Of a DNA stretch of 47,837 nucleotides, positions 1 through 8,800 are shown in pieces. Under the pieces are notes generated by a model that was not told the DNA's origin, did not search any database, and was given only the letters and a program-made list of their open reading frames with translations. This DNA is from Dolichospermum circinale AWQC310F (GTDB lineage Bacteria; Cyanobacteriota; Cyanobacteriia; Cyanobacteriales; Nostocaceae): assembly GCF_000426925.1 (NCBI RefSeq), contig NZ_KE384668.1:62705-110541 (forward strand), given 5' to 3'. Position 1 is the first letter of the stretch. Each line of letters starts with the position of its first letter. The position numbers and the translations under genes are program-made.

Positions 1-648
1 CAATTGGGTTACTATTGTCAATTTTGTACGCTGCTAAAAAGATGATCTTTAAAACTCTTTATTTACAGTCGTTTCAGAGATCAATTTTCAAAAAAATACA
101 AAACTTTACAAATTAGCAGTGGTTTTAAAGAGTAAATTGGCGAAAAATTATTCAGCAAATAATGTACTTTGATTGATAGGACAAATATACTATTGACAAA
201 TAGAGTAACTTATGGTATGTAAGGAGCTTTTCGTAATTATAATCAAAGGACACAACAATATTTAGTTTAAAACAGGACTTACGCAACTGGCACATTGGTA
301 GGGTGCGTCAGATATCAACAATCTGTTTATTTGCAGGATTTATGCAGTAGCAAAGCAGGCTACAACAGATTTTTGGTGTGACACTTGCGTAAGTCCTATA
401 AAAAATGCTATTTCTGGTCAGGACTTAACGACGAAGATGATGTGGAGACGTTTTATAACCCACATTCCGCTTTCTTGTTTTATTGTCGATTAATTTTTTA
501 AATGCTGATAGTCTAAATGGCGTAGTCATAAAAGTTACCTTTGAGAGCGGGGAACTCTGAACGGGATTTATTTTGCTATATTGAACATTTTTTTAAAGAT
601 ACTACACTTGTATTACTACTCTGTATATATCTGTAAGGAGAAAAAATC
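1..648. other. Intergenic, no gene recognised apart from one small repeat element
   Basis: No credible coding region is visible in these AT-rich 648 bases. A small inverted-repeat element sits at 274-397 and is listed separately. The last 30 bases hold a good Shine-Dalgarno AAGGAG at 635-640 for the gene at 649. The promoter of that gene must lie in the second half of the region, but I cannot place it with confidence. Confidence 0.6.
274..397. repeat. MITE-like element with AGGACTTACGCAA terminal inverted repeats
   Basis: The ends AGGACTTACGCAA and TTGCGTAAGTCCT are exact 13-bp inverted repeats; extended to 21 bp they match at 19 positions. The element is 124 bp and has no coding capacity. 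An internal AGGATTTATGCA near 335 resembles the left end of the related copy at 35808-35994, and both copies share the internal GCACATTGGTA and GTGCGTCAGATA segments next to the left end. Non-autonomous elements of this kind are abundant in Nostocales. No transposase that could mobilise it is in the window, and I see no clear target-site duplication. Confidence 0.85.
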
Positions 649-984
649 ATGCAAACCATTACACGCATTTCAACAACTGATATGGAAGTTACTAGTATTC
701 GTCTAGAACGGGTACTAAAGGATAAACTTAAAGATATGGCTGGTAATCAAGGATATCAGTCTCTAATTCGAGATATCCTGTGGAATTATATCCAACAAAA
801 ATCTGGTGAGTGGCAACCGCGTTTTTCTAAATCTGATATTCGCGCCAGTATTTCTGCCATAGCTGAACAACAACAACGTTGTGTCCTCACGGGTAAATTA
901 ATTGAACCACAACAGTCAATGCTGTTAGGATTGACCAGAAATGGTGATATGCTTCCTCTAAGTCTGGAAAGTTTATCTGGCTAG
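649..984 (+). CDS. Ribbon-helix-helix-type small protein
   Basis: This 111-residue protein has a segment at about residues 14-50 that looks like an Arc/MetJ-type ribbon-helix-helix fold: a short strand (TSIRLERVLKD) followed by two helices ending in LIRDILWNYIQQK. Such proteins bind DNA as dimers, as repressors or antitoxins. The C-terminal 60 residues have no motif I recognise, and no toxin-like partner follows. The start is supported by AAGGAG 9 bases upstream of the ATG. It is a single gene with its own hairpin downstream. The fold call is an inference from the N-terminal pattern, and its targets are unknown. Confidence 0.6.
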   Translation: MQTITRISTTDMEVTSIRLERVLKDKLKDMAGNQGYQSLIRDILWNYIQQKSGEWQPRFSKSDIRASISAIAEQQQRCVLTGKLIEPQQSMLLGLTRNGDMLPLSLESLSG

Positions 985-1000
985 TTGGAAACTTTAGTTA

Positions 1001-1036
1001 ATTTTACCCATTTATACCCTTGTAATTGGGTAAAAT
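1001..1036 (+). terminator. Hairpin after the RHH gene
   Basis: ATTTTACCCA at 1001-1010 pairs perfectly with TGGGTAAAAT at 1027-1036 around a 16-base loop, starting 16 bases after the stop codon at 984. A U-tract is not obvious downstream, so termination is inferred from position and stem only. Confidence 0.45.
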
Positions 1037-1150
1037 AAAGCTTAAAAATTAATTTTAAACATTTGACTATGGCTACACCAGGTCAGCTATTAACTCGGAT
1101 GCAAAATATCAGCTTTATGGGTTATTTATAGGGAAATAGAATAAAAAACA

Positions 1151-1702
1151 ATGGTAACTGATTCTTCTACACTCAGCAACAATATTTCTCCTGAAGAAAA
1201 CTTAGATACCAATGAAGTAGCTATTCAGGTTGATAAATTATCAGACAGACAGCGCCAAATTAGCGCTACAATCCAAATTCCCCAACCAGTAGAAAAAGTT
1301 TGGCAAATTCTCACGGACTATGAATCATTACCTGATTTTATTCCCAATCTCGCCAAAAGCACTCTTCTTGAACATCCCAATGGAGGCATTCGACTGGAAC
1401 AAATTGGTAGAGCGAGTTTACTTAATTTTAAATTCTGTGCCCGTGTGGTTTTGGATTTAGAGGAATCATTTCCTAAATTAATCCAATTCAATATGGTAGA
1501 AGGAGATTTTAAGGGTTTTTCGGGTTTTTGGTGCTTAGAGCCTTGTTTCTTGAGTGAACAACAAGGTACTACTCTTTGCTACACCATCCAAGTTTGGCCT
1601 AAACTGACTATGCCAATCTCAATTATTGAACGCCGTCTCAGTCAAGACCTGCAAGCCAACCTCTTAGCAATTCGTCAACGTTCTCTAGAAACCACCCTCT
1701 AA
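1151..1702 (+). CDS. SRPBCC (START/Coq10-like cyclase) family protein
   Basis: This 183-residue protein has an SRPBCC fold covering about residues 36-175. The visible pattern is typical: an alternating strand SATIQIPQPVEKVWQILTDY, then ESLPDFIPNLAKS, then RLEQIG and later strands. This family (Coq10/polyketide cyclase/START-like) binds hydrophobic ligands in a central cavity. In cyanobacteria such proteins are mostly uncharacterised. There is no signal peptide or membrane segment. The first 30 residues are acidic and probably disordered. It appears to be monocistronic, ending 83 bases before the convergent tRNA-Glu. The ligand cannot be deduced from the sequence. Confidence 0.75.
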   Translation: MVTDSSTLSNNISPEENLDTNEVAIQVDKLSDRQRQISATIQIPQPVEKVWQILTDYESLPDFIPNLAKSTLLEHPNGGIRLEQIGRASLLNFKFCARVVLDLEESFPKLIQFNMVEGDFKGFSGFWCLEPCFLSEQQGTTLCYTIQVWPKLTMPISIIERRLSQDLQANLLAIRQRSLETTL

Positions 1703-1784
1703 CAAATTATTTTGTTACAGGAACTACAAAAAATGAAAATCTGGAAATAATAAACGGATAGAAGAAGCTCTATCCTTTCTTTAG

Positions 1785-1857
1785 TACCCCCAAGGGAATT
1801 CGAATCCCTGTTACCTCCGTGAAAGGGAGGTGTCCTAGGCCTCTAGACGATGGGGGC
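1785..1857 (-). tRNA. tRNA-Glu (anticodon UUC)
   Basis: Read on the minus strand, a 73-base cloverleaf runs from GCCCCCA at 1857-1851 to TGGGGGT plus discriminator A at 1792-1785. The anticodon arm is CCTCC-CTTTCAC-GGAGG with anticodon TTC. The T arm carries the expected GGTTCGA-like loop (GATTCGAAT). No CCA is encoded directly after the discriminator base. In cyanobacteria charged tRNA-Glu is also the substrate of glutamyl-tRNA reductase, the first step of tetrapyrrole (chlorophyll, haem, bilin) synthesis. Confidence 0.96.
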
Positions 1858-2042
1858 TTGTTTTTCATCACTTTAAATAATATAGCGGATTTTTTTGAGG
1901 ATGTCAATAGGTTGGGAAAAAATTTTTTTTAGCAGTCTGGGAAAGGGTTAGAGGCACCAACAGGGGAAATAAACTGCTGACGTTTGGACAAAATCTACTA
2001 AAATCTTAGTGAGATAACTTTGTGGGTGCTGTTTTCCTATGG

Positions 2043-2160
2043 GCGTTGCTGATTTGATGTGTGACAATGATATTTGTTGATATCCAAATCCTTGTAGAGA
2101 CGTGACCTGGGTAGGGGTTCTCATATCTACACCTAAATTCATACTTGGTTTGGGCAACGC
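2043..2160. repeat. Small dispersed repeat with GCGTTGC/GCAACGC ends
   Basis: The stretch starts GCGTTGCTGATTTGA and ends TTGGGCAACGC, giving a 7-bp exact terminal inverted repeat that continues imperfectly. About 95 bp of its interior are similar, in reverse orientation, to the middle of the composite element at 35808-35994: GGCGTTGCTGATTTGA, then a CTTGTAGAGACGT block, then ACACCTAAATTCA. It lies between tRNA-Glu and the antiporter gene, about 100 bases from the antiporter start, so it may carry part of that promoter region. Confidence 0.65.
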
Positions 2161-2261
2161 GTCCTATGAAGGTCTCCAGATACTCTTGTTTACCAGTTTC
2201 CTTGCTATATGATTCTGTACACAGGATTTTGATTTGAAATCTATGGCTCAAAATCTACAAC

Positions 2262-4154
2262 ATGGAAGCACCTTTTGAAATCACCATCCAGATGGTGATC
2301 ACTGTTTTTGCGGGCATTAGCGCCCAAGTAATGGCTGCATATTTCAAGCTACCCAGCATTGTCTTACTACTGCTATTAGGCATTCTTTTGGGTAAAGACG
2401 GTTTGGGACTATTGCAACCGCACTTACTAGGGGCAGGATTAGAAGTGATTGTTTCCCTAGCAACAGCAATCATTTTGTTTGAGGGTGGACTGAAATTAGA
2501 TCGGCAAGAGTTGGGCAAGGTTTCCGTTAGTTTACAGTTACTTGTGACACTGGGAACAATGATCACTCTGTTGGGAGGTAGTCTGGCCGCTCACTGGTTG
2601 GGTGAATTTCCTTGGAATATAGCTTTTCTCTATGCGTCTATTGTTGTTGTTACAGGTCCAACTGTAATTGGTCCATTAATTCAACAAATTAATGTAGATA
2701 GACAAGTAGCAACGCTATTAGAAGGAGAAGGGATTATCATTGATCCCGTGGGTGCTATTCTGGCTTATGTAGTCCTAGATACAATTTTAAACGGTGACAC
2801 GGACCCGATTAATGCCATTATTGGTCTCCTCTTACGTTTCGGTGTAGGTGCGGGTATAGGTGGTATTGGTGGCTACTTAATGAGTTGGATCTTCAAACGT
2901 GCCAATTTCATCTCCTTTGAACTGAAAAATCTGGTTGTACTGGCAATGTTATGGGTATTGTTCACCCTAGCGCAAATCATCCGCAGCGAGTCGGGAATTA
3001 TGACTACAGTGGTGGCTGGTGCGGTATTTGCTAACTCTTCAGTTCCCGAAGAACGTTTATTGCGAAGTTTTAAAAATCAACTTACCATTCTCAGTGTTTC
3101 TGTTTTATTCATCCTCCTAGCGGCTGATTTATCTATTGCCAGTGTCTTGGCTTTGGGTTGGGGGAGTTTATTGACTGTTTTGGTGTTAATGTTTGTCGTG
3201 CGTCCCATTAATATCATTTTTTGTACTTGGAACAGTGACTTAAATTGGCGACAAAAACTATTTTTAAGTTGGGTTGCACCTAGAGGCATAGTTTCCGCTT
3301 CTGTGGCTTCTTTATTTGCCATTTTACTCACCCAACGCGGTATTAATGGTGGTGACTCAATTAAGGCTTTAGTGTTTTTAACAATTATTATGACAGTTTT
3401 TTGTCAAGGTTTAACCGCTGGCTGGTTGGTTAAATTGTTAAGAATTAGTTCTCAAGACGCAACTGGGGCGGTAATTGTGGGCTGTAATCCTTTGGGTTTA
3501 TTAATTGCTCGCTTTTTTCAAGAACGGGGAGAAAGTGTGGTGATGATTGATACTGACCCAGAACGTTTAGCCCAAGCTGAAGCCCAAAATCTGCGGGTAA
3601 TTGCTAGTAGTGCTTTGGACGGGGAAATACTCGAAGAGGCCGGAATTGGTTCAATGGGTACTTTTTTGGCAATTACAAGTAATGGTGAGGTAAATTTTGT
3701 TTTAGCGCAACGGGCTGCTGAGGAATTTAATCCCCCCTGTGTTTTAGCTGCTTTTCCCCGTCACCCTCAAGGTTCTCCTGTGGTTAATAGTAAAGTTGAT
3801 CAGGCTTTTGTTCCTGATTTACCAATAAAAACTTGGAATGAATATTTAAGTAATGGACAAGTTAAGTTAGGTGCAACTACATTAAATGTAGCAGAATTTG
3901 CATCTCAACAGGAACATATACAAGAAAAAATTCAGGATGGGATTTTAATACCTCTTTTGCTAGAACGAGAACAACGTTTACAGGTAATGTCAGCCACTCA
4001 AGAATGGGAAATTGGCGATCGCATTATCTATCTATTATATGATTCCCGTCCTAATCTTTTAAAACTGCTCTCTGGTGCGAGTCAATCTACACCTTTAACG
4101 GTGGAAACATTAGCAGAAGTCGAAGAAATCAGGAGCAAAAATACTAATGTTTAA
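2262..4154 (+). CDS. Cation/proton antiporter (CPA family) with C-terminal TrkA-N domain
   Basis: This 630-residue inner membrane protein has about 12 hydrophobic segments over residues 5-395, then a cytoplasmic Rossmann-type regulatory domain (about 400-520) beginning AVIVGCNPLGLLIARFF and including the acidic VVMIDTDPERL loop. Transport-core motifs include ATAIILFEGG and, in helix 5, EGEGIIIDPVGAIL, which carries the conserved Asp expected of Na+/H+ exchangers. It should exchange Na+ or K+ for protons. The glycine pattern of the nucleotide-binding loop is degenerate (VGCNPLG). It is monocistronic. The upstream ATG at 2243 is out of frame and soon stopped. The ion specificity and the NhaS paralogue are uncertain. 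Confidence 0.85.
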   Translation: MEAPFEITIQMVITVFAGISAQVMAAYFKLPSIVLLLLLGILLGKDGLGLLQPHLLGAGLEVIVSLATAIILFEGGLKLDRQELGKVSVSLQLLVTLGTMITLLGGSLAAHWLGEFPWNIAFLYASIVVVTGPTVIGPLIQQINVDRQVATLLEGEGIIIDPVGAILAYVVLDTILNGDTDPINAIIGLLLRFGVGAGIGGIGGYLMSWIFKRANFISFELKNLVVLAMLWVLFTLAQIIRSESGIMTTVVAGAVFANSSVPEERLLRSFKNQLTILSVSVLFILLAADLSIASVLALGWGSLLTVLVLMFVVRPINIIFCTWNSDLNWRQKLFLSWVAPRGIVSASVASLFAILLTQRGINGGDSIKALVFLTIIMTVFCQGLTAGWLVKLLRISSQDATGAVIVGCNPLGLLIARFFQERGESVVMIDTDPERLAQAEAQNLRVIASSALDGEILEEAGIGSMGTFLAITSNGEVNFVLAQRAAEEFNPPCVLAAFPRHPQGSPVVNSKVDQAFVPDLPIKTWNEYLSNGQVKLGATTLNVAEFASQQEHIQEKIQDGILIPLLLEREQRLQVMSATQEWEIGDRIIYLLYDSRPNLLKLLSGASQSTPLTVETLAEVEEIRSKNTNV

Positions 4155-4193
4155 AGATTTCTGTAATTTAAATATCCATTATCTTTAATATTT

Positions 4194-4221
4194 GTAGAGA
4201 TGTTGCTGGTAACATCTCTAC
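4194..4221. terminator. Bidirectional hairpin between convergent genes
   Basis: GTAGAGATGTT pairs perfectly with AACATCTCTAC around the 6-base loop GCTGGT. It lies in the 78-base gap between the antiporter stop and the oppositely oriented aldo/keto reductase stop, the right place for a shared terminator. The same GTAGAGA stem occurs as a perfect 28-bp palindrome inside the composite repeat at 35888-35915, so this is a reused repeat sequence. Confidence 0.6.
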
Positions 4222-4232
4222 ATTTGATTTTT

Positions 4233-5363
4233 TTACTCCCATAATCTTCTTCCTGCTTTCCCTTGTAATCTTTCATGGGTATCTTTTAATAAAGCAGGAA
4301 TATCTAAATTTTCTGGACATTTGGGTAAACAATCACCACATTCTGTACAACGGTTGGCTTTCATTCCTGGAAACCAATGGCCGGCTTTTTCAAACATTCC
4401 ATAACGATATTGTCCATAATCTGTCATTTTGTAGGCTACGGCTAAATTTCTTAATCTTAAAACTTCGGGAATATGAATATTTTCTGGACAAGGTAAACAA
4501 GCATAACATTGACTGCATTTATCAGTTAATAAAACATTATTTTGCTGAGTTTCTAATCTTTCTAAAATAGCAATTTCCGCTTTGGTTAATTCATTTTTAT
4601 CAGCAAAAATTTCTGGAGATATTACTAATTCTTCTGGTTTTGCAGGTCCTATACTCAAGGTAGTAATGCGTTTGTCATTGAGTAGAAAACGATAATTAAA
4701 ATCTAAGGGTGTGAATGGATGACACAGTTCTTTTAATGTTGGGGGAGGACTATATAATTTTCCCCCTTTATCAGCGGGAGAAATAATAAAAACCCCCATA
4801 TCTTTCTCTATTGCTAATTCAATTGCGGCGGTATTACGTTGAAAAAAATAGTAATAATGGAGATTGACAAATTCAAAAAAATCTGTATTTATAGCGGCTA
4901 AAATTAGATCTAATGCACCATGGGTAGAAAAACCAATATGTCTGACTCTGCCATCATTTACAGCTTCTTGTACAGCCAGCATACAGCCGTTTTTTGATTG
5001 TACCCATTCTAAATGTTCCCACGTATTTAATCCATGAATTCCCAGACAATCTAAATAATCTAAATTTAACCGTTTTAAAGATTCATCAATATACTGACGC
5101 ATGGTATCAGCATCTGCTGTAGGCGGAATTTTGGTAGTAATATAAAGTTGATGACGAGGTATTGATAAACCAGCCTTAATAGCTTTAGCCAAATATGCTT
5201 CGCTATCACCATAACCTCTAGCTGTTTCTAGATGATTAATTCCTAAAGATAAAGCTTTTTCAATGGTTTGCTGGACATTTTCGCTGTCAGTTAAATAGCG
5301 CATTGTTCCCAACGAAAAAACAGAAAGATGTAAGTTAGTTTTACCAAAACGACGATATTGCAT
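4233..5363 (-). CDS. Aldo/keto reductase with C-terminal 4Fe-4S ferredoxin motifs
   Basis: This 376-residue soluble oxidoreductase starts with an AKR TIM barrel (about 1-270; MQYRRFGKTNLHLSVFSLGT) and ends with two cysteine clusters, CSQCYACLPCP (about 283-293) and CTECGDCLPKCP (about 338-349), expected to hold [4Fe-4S] centres. In the active site Tyr (ARGYGDSE), Lys (YITTKIPP) and His (LGIHGLN) are present. The usual Asp of the DTA motif is Glu (HLETARGYG), which I believe is common in this subfamily. The substrate is unknown. Coupling of NADPH chemistry to iron-sulfur electron transfer is inferred from the domains. It converges on the antiporter gene. Confidence 0.88.
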   Translation of the reverse strand: MQYRRFGKTNLHLSVFSLGTMRYLTDSENVQQTIEKALSLGINHLETARGYGDSEAYLAKAIKAGLSIPRHQLYITTKIPPTADADTMRQYIDESLKRLNLDYLDCLGIHGLNTWEHLEWVQSKNGCMLAVQEAVNDGRVRHIGFSTHGALDLILAAINTDFFEFVNLHYYYFFQRNTAAIELAIEKDMGVFIISPADKGGKLYSPPPTLKELCHPFTPLDFNYRFLLNDKRITTLSIGPAKPEELVISPEIFADKNELTKAEIAILERLETQQNNVLLTDKCSQCYACLPCPENIHIPEVLRLRNLAVAYKMTDYGQYRYGMFEKAGHWFPGMKANRCTECGDCLPKCPENLDIPALLKDTHERLQGKAGRRLWE

Positions 5364-5599
5364 GACTCTAGTTTATCCAGTTAAGTAAATGATGGCTGAG
5401 TTGAGGAAAGAATGGAGAAGAGAAATAATAATTTTCTTGTGTTTTCTCAATTCTCAGCTTTGACAACTCAGAAATTATTACTCAATAGTTTGTTAATCCC
5501 CTGCGGTAAAAATAAATAACTATTAAAAACTTTTAAAAAGCTTTTTTTATCTGCTTTTTTAATTTTCAATTGTTAATTTTCTAGTTCGAGAACTTGATA

Positions 5600-6097
5600 T
5601 TAGCTTTCTCCATTACCAAACCGCTTAATCAAGTCCTCGGGACGGAGATTAGAAATAAATTCGCGGAAGGCCTCTTGTTCAGCTTCATCAGCATCACGAT
5701 CTACGGGGATAGAAGCATCAGCGACTACTTCTTCCATCACCCAAATCGGAGTATTTGTACGTAGAGCAATAGCGATCGCATCACTGGGACGAGCATCAAT
5801 TTCTTTTTTGACATCCCCTTGTTGAAGAATTAACGCTGCATAAAAGGTATCCTTTTGCAGGGTATGAATAATCACCCGATCTAAGGTCATATTCCACGCT
5901 TCCAGCATATTCACCATCAGGTCATGGGTTAAAGGTCTAGGAGGCTTTTGATTTTCCATAGCCCCCATAATTGCTCTGGCTTGTTCTTGACCGATGTAAA
6001 TGGGCAAAGCGCGACGATCTGAACCATCTTTCAGGAGTACAATCGGGCTGCGGGTGATGGCATCTAATGCTATACCAGCGACTTTCATTTCTATCAT
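5600..6097 (-). CDS. Bifunctional nuclease family (BFN/DUF151) protein
   Basis: This 165-residue soluble protein has the BFN domain at about 1-130: MIEMKVAGIALDAITRSPIV, LPIYIGQEQARAI and the conserved KEIDARPSDAIAIALR segment. The plant founding members have nuclease activity on RNA and DNA. Bacterial family members are widespread and mostly unstudied. The C-terminal 35 residues are acidic and charged. It is transcribed away from ribE, sharing a 400-base divergent region with it, and ends 236 bases before the reductase start on the same strand. The family assignment is firm; the biochemical activity is inferred. Confidence 0.85.
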   Translation of the reverse strand: MIEMKVAGIALDAITRSPIVLLKDGSDRRALPIYIGQEQARAIMGAMENQKPPRPLTHDLMVNMLEAWNMTLDRVIIHTLQKDTFYAALILQQGDVKKEIDARPSDAIAIALRTNTPIWVMEEVVADASIPVDRDADEAEQEAFREFISNLRPEDLIKRFGNGES

Positions 6098-6497
6098 TGG
6101 TTCAGCCTCTAAAATTCTTTAATCGCTTGGAAATATGTAGCAGACAATACACTCTTCTGAAAATTAAAAATTAAAAATTAATCATTCATAAAAAGCTGGT
6201 TTAATCTGCTTTTTATGAATTTTTAATGGTTTGTTGACTGTTGTTGTGGTATCCTAGCAATGAGGTATAAATAAACCTATTTCCTACCATATTAACAACT
6301 AATTTATTTGTCCTTCATATTTTATCCTTCTTTAACCTTTAAATTCAAGTAAGCCCTGGGAGTGATGTGAATATGTTAATATTCATTTAGCAAAATCGGG
6401 AAATAAATTAAACCTACGGGCTGTAAATTTTTTCCGATAATTATGAGTTGATTTCCGCCAAAATCAGGCAATAAATAAAATTATTTTCGCAAAAGCT
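6098..6497. promoter_or_regulatory. Divergent region between BFN gene and ribE
   Basis: These 400 bases must hold the promoters of both genes. The only strong structure is a perfect 13-bp inverted repeat, ATTCATAAAAAGC at 6184-6196 and GCTTTTTATGAAT at 6208-6220, just after two tandem AAAATTA units. I find no FMN (RFN) riboswitch pattern upstream of ribE. Confidence 0.5.
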
Positions 6498-7157
6498 GTG
6501 TTTACAGGATTAATTCAAGGTTTAGGAACGATAAAACCCCGTGGGGGAGATTTGTGGCAAATTAGTTATCTTAGTCAGCCACAGACAATCGTTCAGGACT
6601 TGGCTTATGGTGATAGTATAGCTGTGGATGGAGTCTGTCTGACAGTTGAAGAAATATTAAAAGATGGATTTATTGCCACCGCTTCACCAGAAACCCTCGG
6701 CCGCACAACATTAGGTAAGGAAGAAACTCAGCAAAGATATGTTAATTTAGAAACGTCTCTGCGAGTAGGTGGTAAAGTCGGTGGTCATTTTGTCATGGGT
6801 CATGTAGATGGAATTGGTCAGTTAATAACATCTAAACAAACTGCTAGTTCCTGGGAAATGACCTTTGTTGCTCCGGATGCGATCGCTCGCTATATTGTTC
6901 CTAAAGGGAGTATTGCTGTTAATGGTATCAGTCTAACGGTGGCTGAATATAAATCAGAATTATCTCAATTTACAGTTGCAGTTATACCCCTGACATACAG
7001 CGAAACCAATCTGAGTCATTTATTACCGGGGAGTTGGGTAAATTTAGAAGCAGACATCTTGGGTAAATACGTAGAAAAATTTCTCACTCCTGGCAATAAT
7101 CACCATCAACAAGGGGAGATTACAACTGCATTTTTAGCAGAAAATGGGTATTTGTAG
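6498..7157 (+). CDS. ribE: Riboflavin synthase, alpha chain
   Basis: This 219-residue enzyme dismutates two 6,7-dimethyl-8-ribityllumazine molecules to riboflavin, the last step of the pathway. The family signature MFTGLIQGLGTI is at the N-terminus, followed by two tandem lumazine-binding barrels (about 1-97 and 98-195): DGVCLTVEEI and SPETLGRTTLG in the first, MGHVDGIGQL and NGISLTVAEY in the second. The start codon is GTG at 6498, fixed by the conserved MFTGLI beginning. The length is normal. It is a stand-alone gene, with the other rib genes elsewhere. E. coli naming calls this ribC/ribE depending on source. Confidence 0.96.
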   Translation: MFTGLIQGLGTIKPRGGDLWQISYLSQPQTIVQDLAYGDSIAVDGVCLTVEEILKDGFIATASPETLGRTTLGKEETQQRYVNLETSLRVGGKVGGHFVMGHVDGIGQLITSKQTASSWEMTFVAPDAIARYIVPKGSIAVNGISLTVAEYKSELSQFTVAVIPLTYSETNLSHLLPGSWVNLEADILGKYVEKFLTPGNNHHQQGEITTAFLAENGYL

Positions 7158-7185
7158 AGGGAATTGGCAATTCCCCCTACCCTAA

Positions 7186-8718
7186 TTAACGAGCTTGGGC
7201 TATGCGCTGAGATTGTATCAATTGACTGATTCCACCTGCTAACTGTACACCTGGGTCAACAGCAACCCATCCATTTTGGGTGAGGTGACGGACTTCAAAG
7301 TGCAAGTGAGGACCAGTAGAATTACCAGTGTTACCAACTAGGCCAAGGACAGTTCCCGGTTCTACCCATTGACCGGGTTGAACCAAGATTTCTGACATGT
7401 GACCGTAGAGAGTTTGTTGAGCCGAAGCATGATTAATGATCACAGTTAAACCGTAACCACTAACCCAGTTAGCAGTCTCGACTTGACCTTTAGCTGCTGC
7501 TAAAATTGGTGTTCCTGTGGGCGCACCCAAATCGGTGCCAGTGTGAAAGCGACTATCACCTGTGATAGGATGAACCCGCCAGCCAAACAAAGAAGTAATG
7601 GGGGCAGCGATAGCTAGGGGGAAGATCATTCCCGAACCACTACCACCACGATAGGCAATGGTATTAGTATAAGGAACTTCTGGTAGGACTGATGCCAGGG
7701 AGAAGTTATAAGACACCATACTGGCACGAGGAGCAACATTGCCCTCCATCACTGGTGCTGGTAAACTACCCACCGGGGGAGCGATAGGATTAGCGCTGAC
7801 AATTGTAGTGCTAAATTCCCCAGGACTAGGGAGAAAGGGACGACCATGATAGGCTGCCTTTGTATTACCTGTATAATTGGCGGTATAAGTTCTGTTTTTA
7901 ATTGCCCTTGAGTGCCAATTATTTCGAGTCCAACTAATTTGACTGTGACTATTAGGAAGATTTTCGGCAATATTCTTTTGCTGATTGTTATTTACCGTTA
8001 TGGGTGACCAGGGTGATTTTTTGACAGAGAAAACGGTTGGTAATTTAGCAGTTGCACTTTTTTTCAGCCAAGTTGGTGATGATCTTTGAAACTTAGCCAC
8101 AGGGTGATTTTGGATAGTTTTACCACAAGCACCCGCAGCTAAAATTGTTCGACAACCTCTAGAACGTTCTGTCACTACTACAGAACTTGGGGATTGATAG
8201 TTACCTGTGTCGGGATTTTTGTACTCAGTCGGATCAATATAATTATTGTTATTGTCATCTTTGACGTCACTCTCTGTAACCATGATAGTATCCTCAGAGA
8301 TTTTGTCTGTTTGGCGGACTTCTGGGAGTTTTTTGGCTAGGGAGTCAGCTTCCGACTGTTGAGTATTTTCACCTCTGGATTTTGCATCTCTAATAGCTTG
8401 TATAGCTCTATATCCACTTTTACTAGTTAGCCTTTTTTTCAGCCTAGCTTGACGTTCAGAAAAATCTGTTTTTGGTTGTGCTGTTGGTGACACAATAGTT
8501 TCTGGCTGGGCTGGTTGGGCTGCTGCTTTTGGCTGGGAATTCTCAATAGTTGGGGCAATGTTGTATATTGAACTTTCACTTGCAGCCACAAAACCGCTAC
8601 CGATAAGACTAAAGCTAGTTAGTAGACAAAGGCTTCGTCCCGGTAGTTTATAAGCAAAACCTTTACTCATCCCACAATAGTAAAAATTTTTATGGGCAGA
8701 TTTATGATGCTGCGTCAT
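7186..8718 (-). CDS. M23 family metallopeptidase (LytM-type murein hydrolase)
   Basis: This 510-residue exported cell-wall enzyme has an N-terminal hydrophobic stretch (about 29-46, LCLLTSFSLIGSGFVAA) that fits a signal peptide after an unusually long basic leader. A low-complexity linker rich in Pro, Ser, Thr and Asn follows. The C-terminal M23 domain (about 370-490) has the zinc ligands: HTGTDLG (H and D) and GPHLHFEVRH (HxH), plus LYGHMS. Such enzymes cut peptide cross-links in peptidoglycan or activate amidases. It follows birA on the same strand after 82 bases. A second Met at residue 17 (MSKGFAYK) would give a more ordinary signal peptide. Confidence 0.88.
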   Translation of the reverse strand: MTQHHKSAHKNFYYCGMSKGFAYKLPGRSLCLLTSFSLIGSGFVAASESSIYNIAPTIENSQPKAAAQPAQPETIVSPTAQPKTDFSERQARLKKRLTSKSGYRAIQAIRDAKSRGENTQQSEADSLAKKLPEVRQTDKISEDTIMVTESDVKDDNNNNYIDPTEYKNPDTGNYQSPSSVVVTERSRGCRTILAAGACGKTIQNHPVAKFQRSSPTWLKKSATAKLPTVFSVKKSPWSPITVNNNQQKNIAENLPNSHSQISWTRNNWHSRAIKNRTYTANYTGNTKAAYHGRPFLPSPGEFSTTIVSANPIAPPVGSLPAPVMEGNVAPRASMVSYNFSLASVLPEVPYTNTIAYRGGSGSGMIFPLAIAAPITSLFGWRVHPITGDSRFHTGTDLGAPTGTPILAAAKGQVETANWVSGYGLTVIINHASAQQTLYGHMSEILVQPGQWVEPGTVLGLVGNTGNSTGPHLHFEVRHLTQNGWVAVDPGVQLAGGISQLIQSQRIAQAR

Positions 8719-8800
8719 TTGTTCTCTTTTTTTGTGTGTAATAAACCTAAGAAAATGATGTCATTAAATGTTGGATGTGTACTATCCTACCAGATGAAAC

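Noticed and set aside
1069-1131. 20-codon ATG frame just upstream of the SRPBCC gene.
   Set aside because: No ribosome binding site and too short to support; could be chance.
1785-1857. tRNA-Glu as an integration site of a genomic island.
   Set aside because: No integrase gene and no direct repeat of the tRNA 3' end is seen nearby.
6098-6497. FMN riboswitch upstream of ribE.
   Set aside because: I could not find the conserved RFN-element segments; only an inverted repeat is present.
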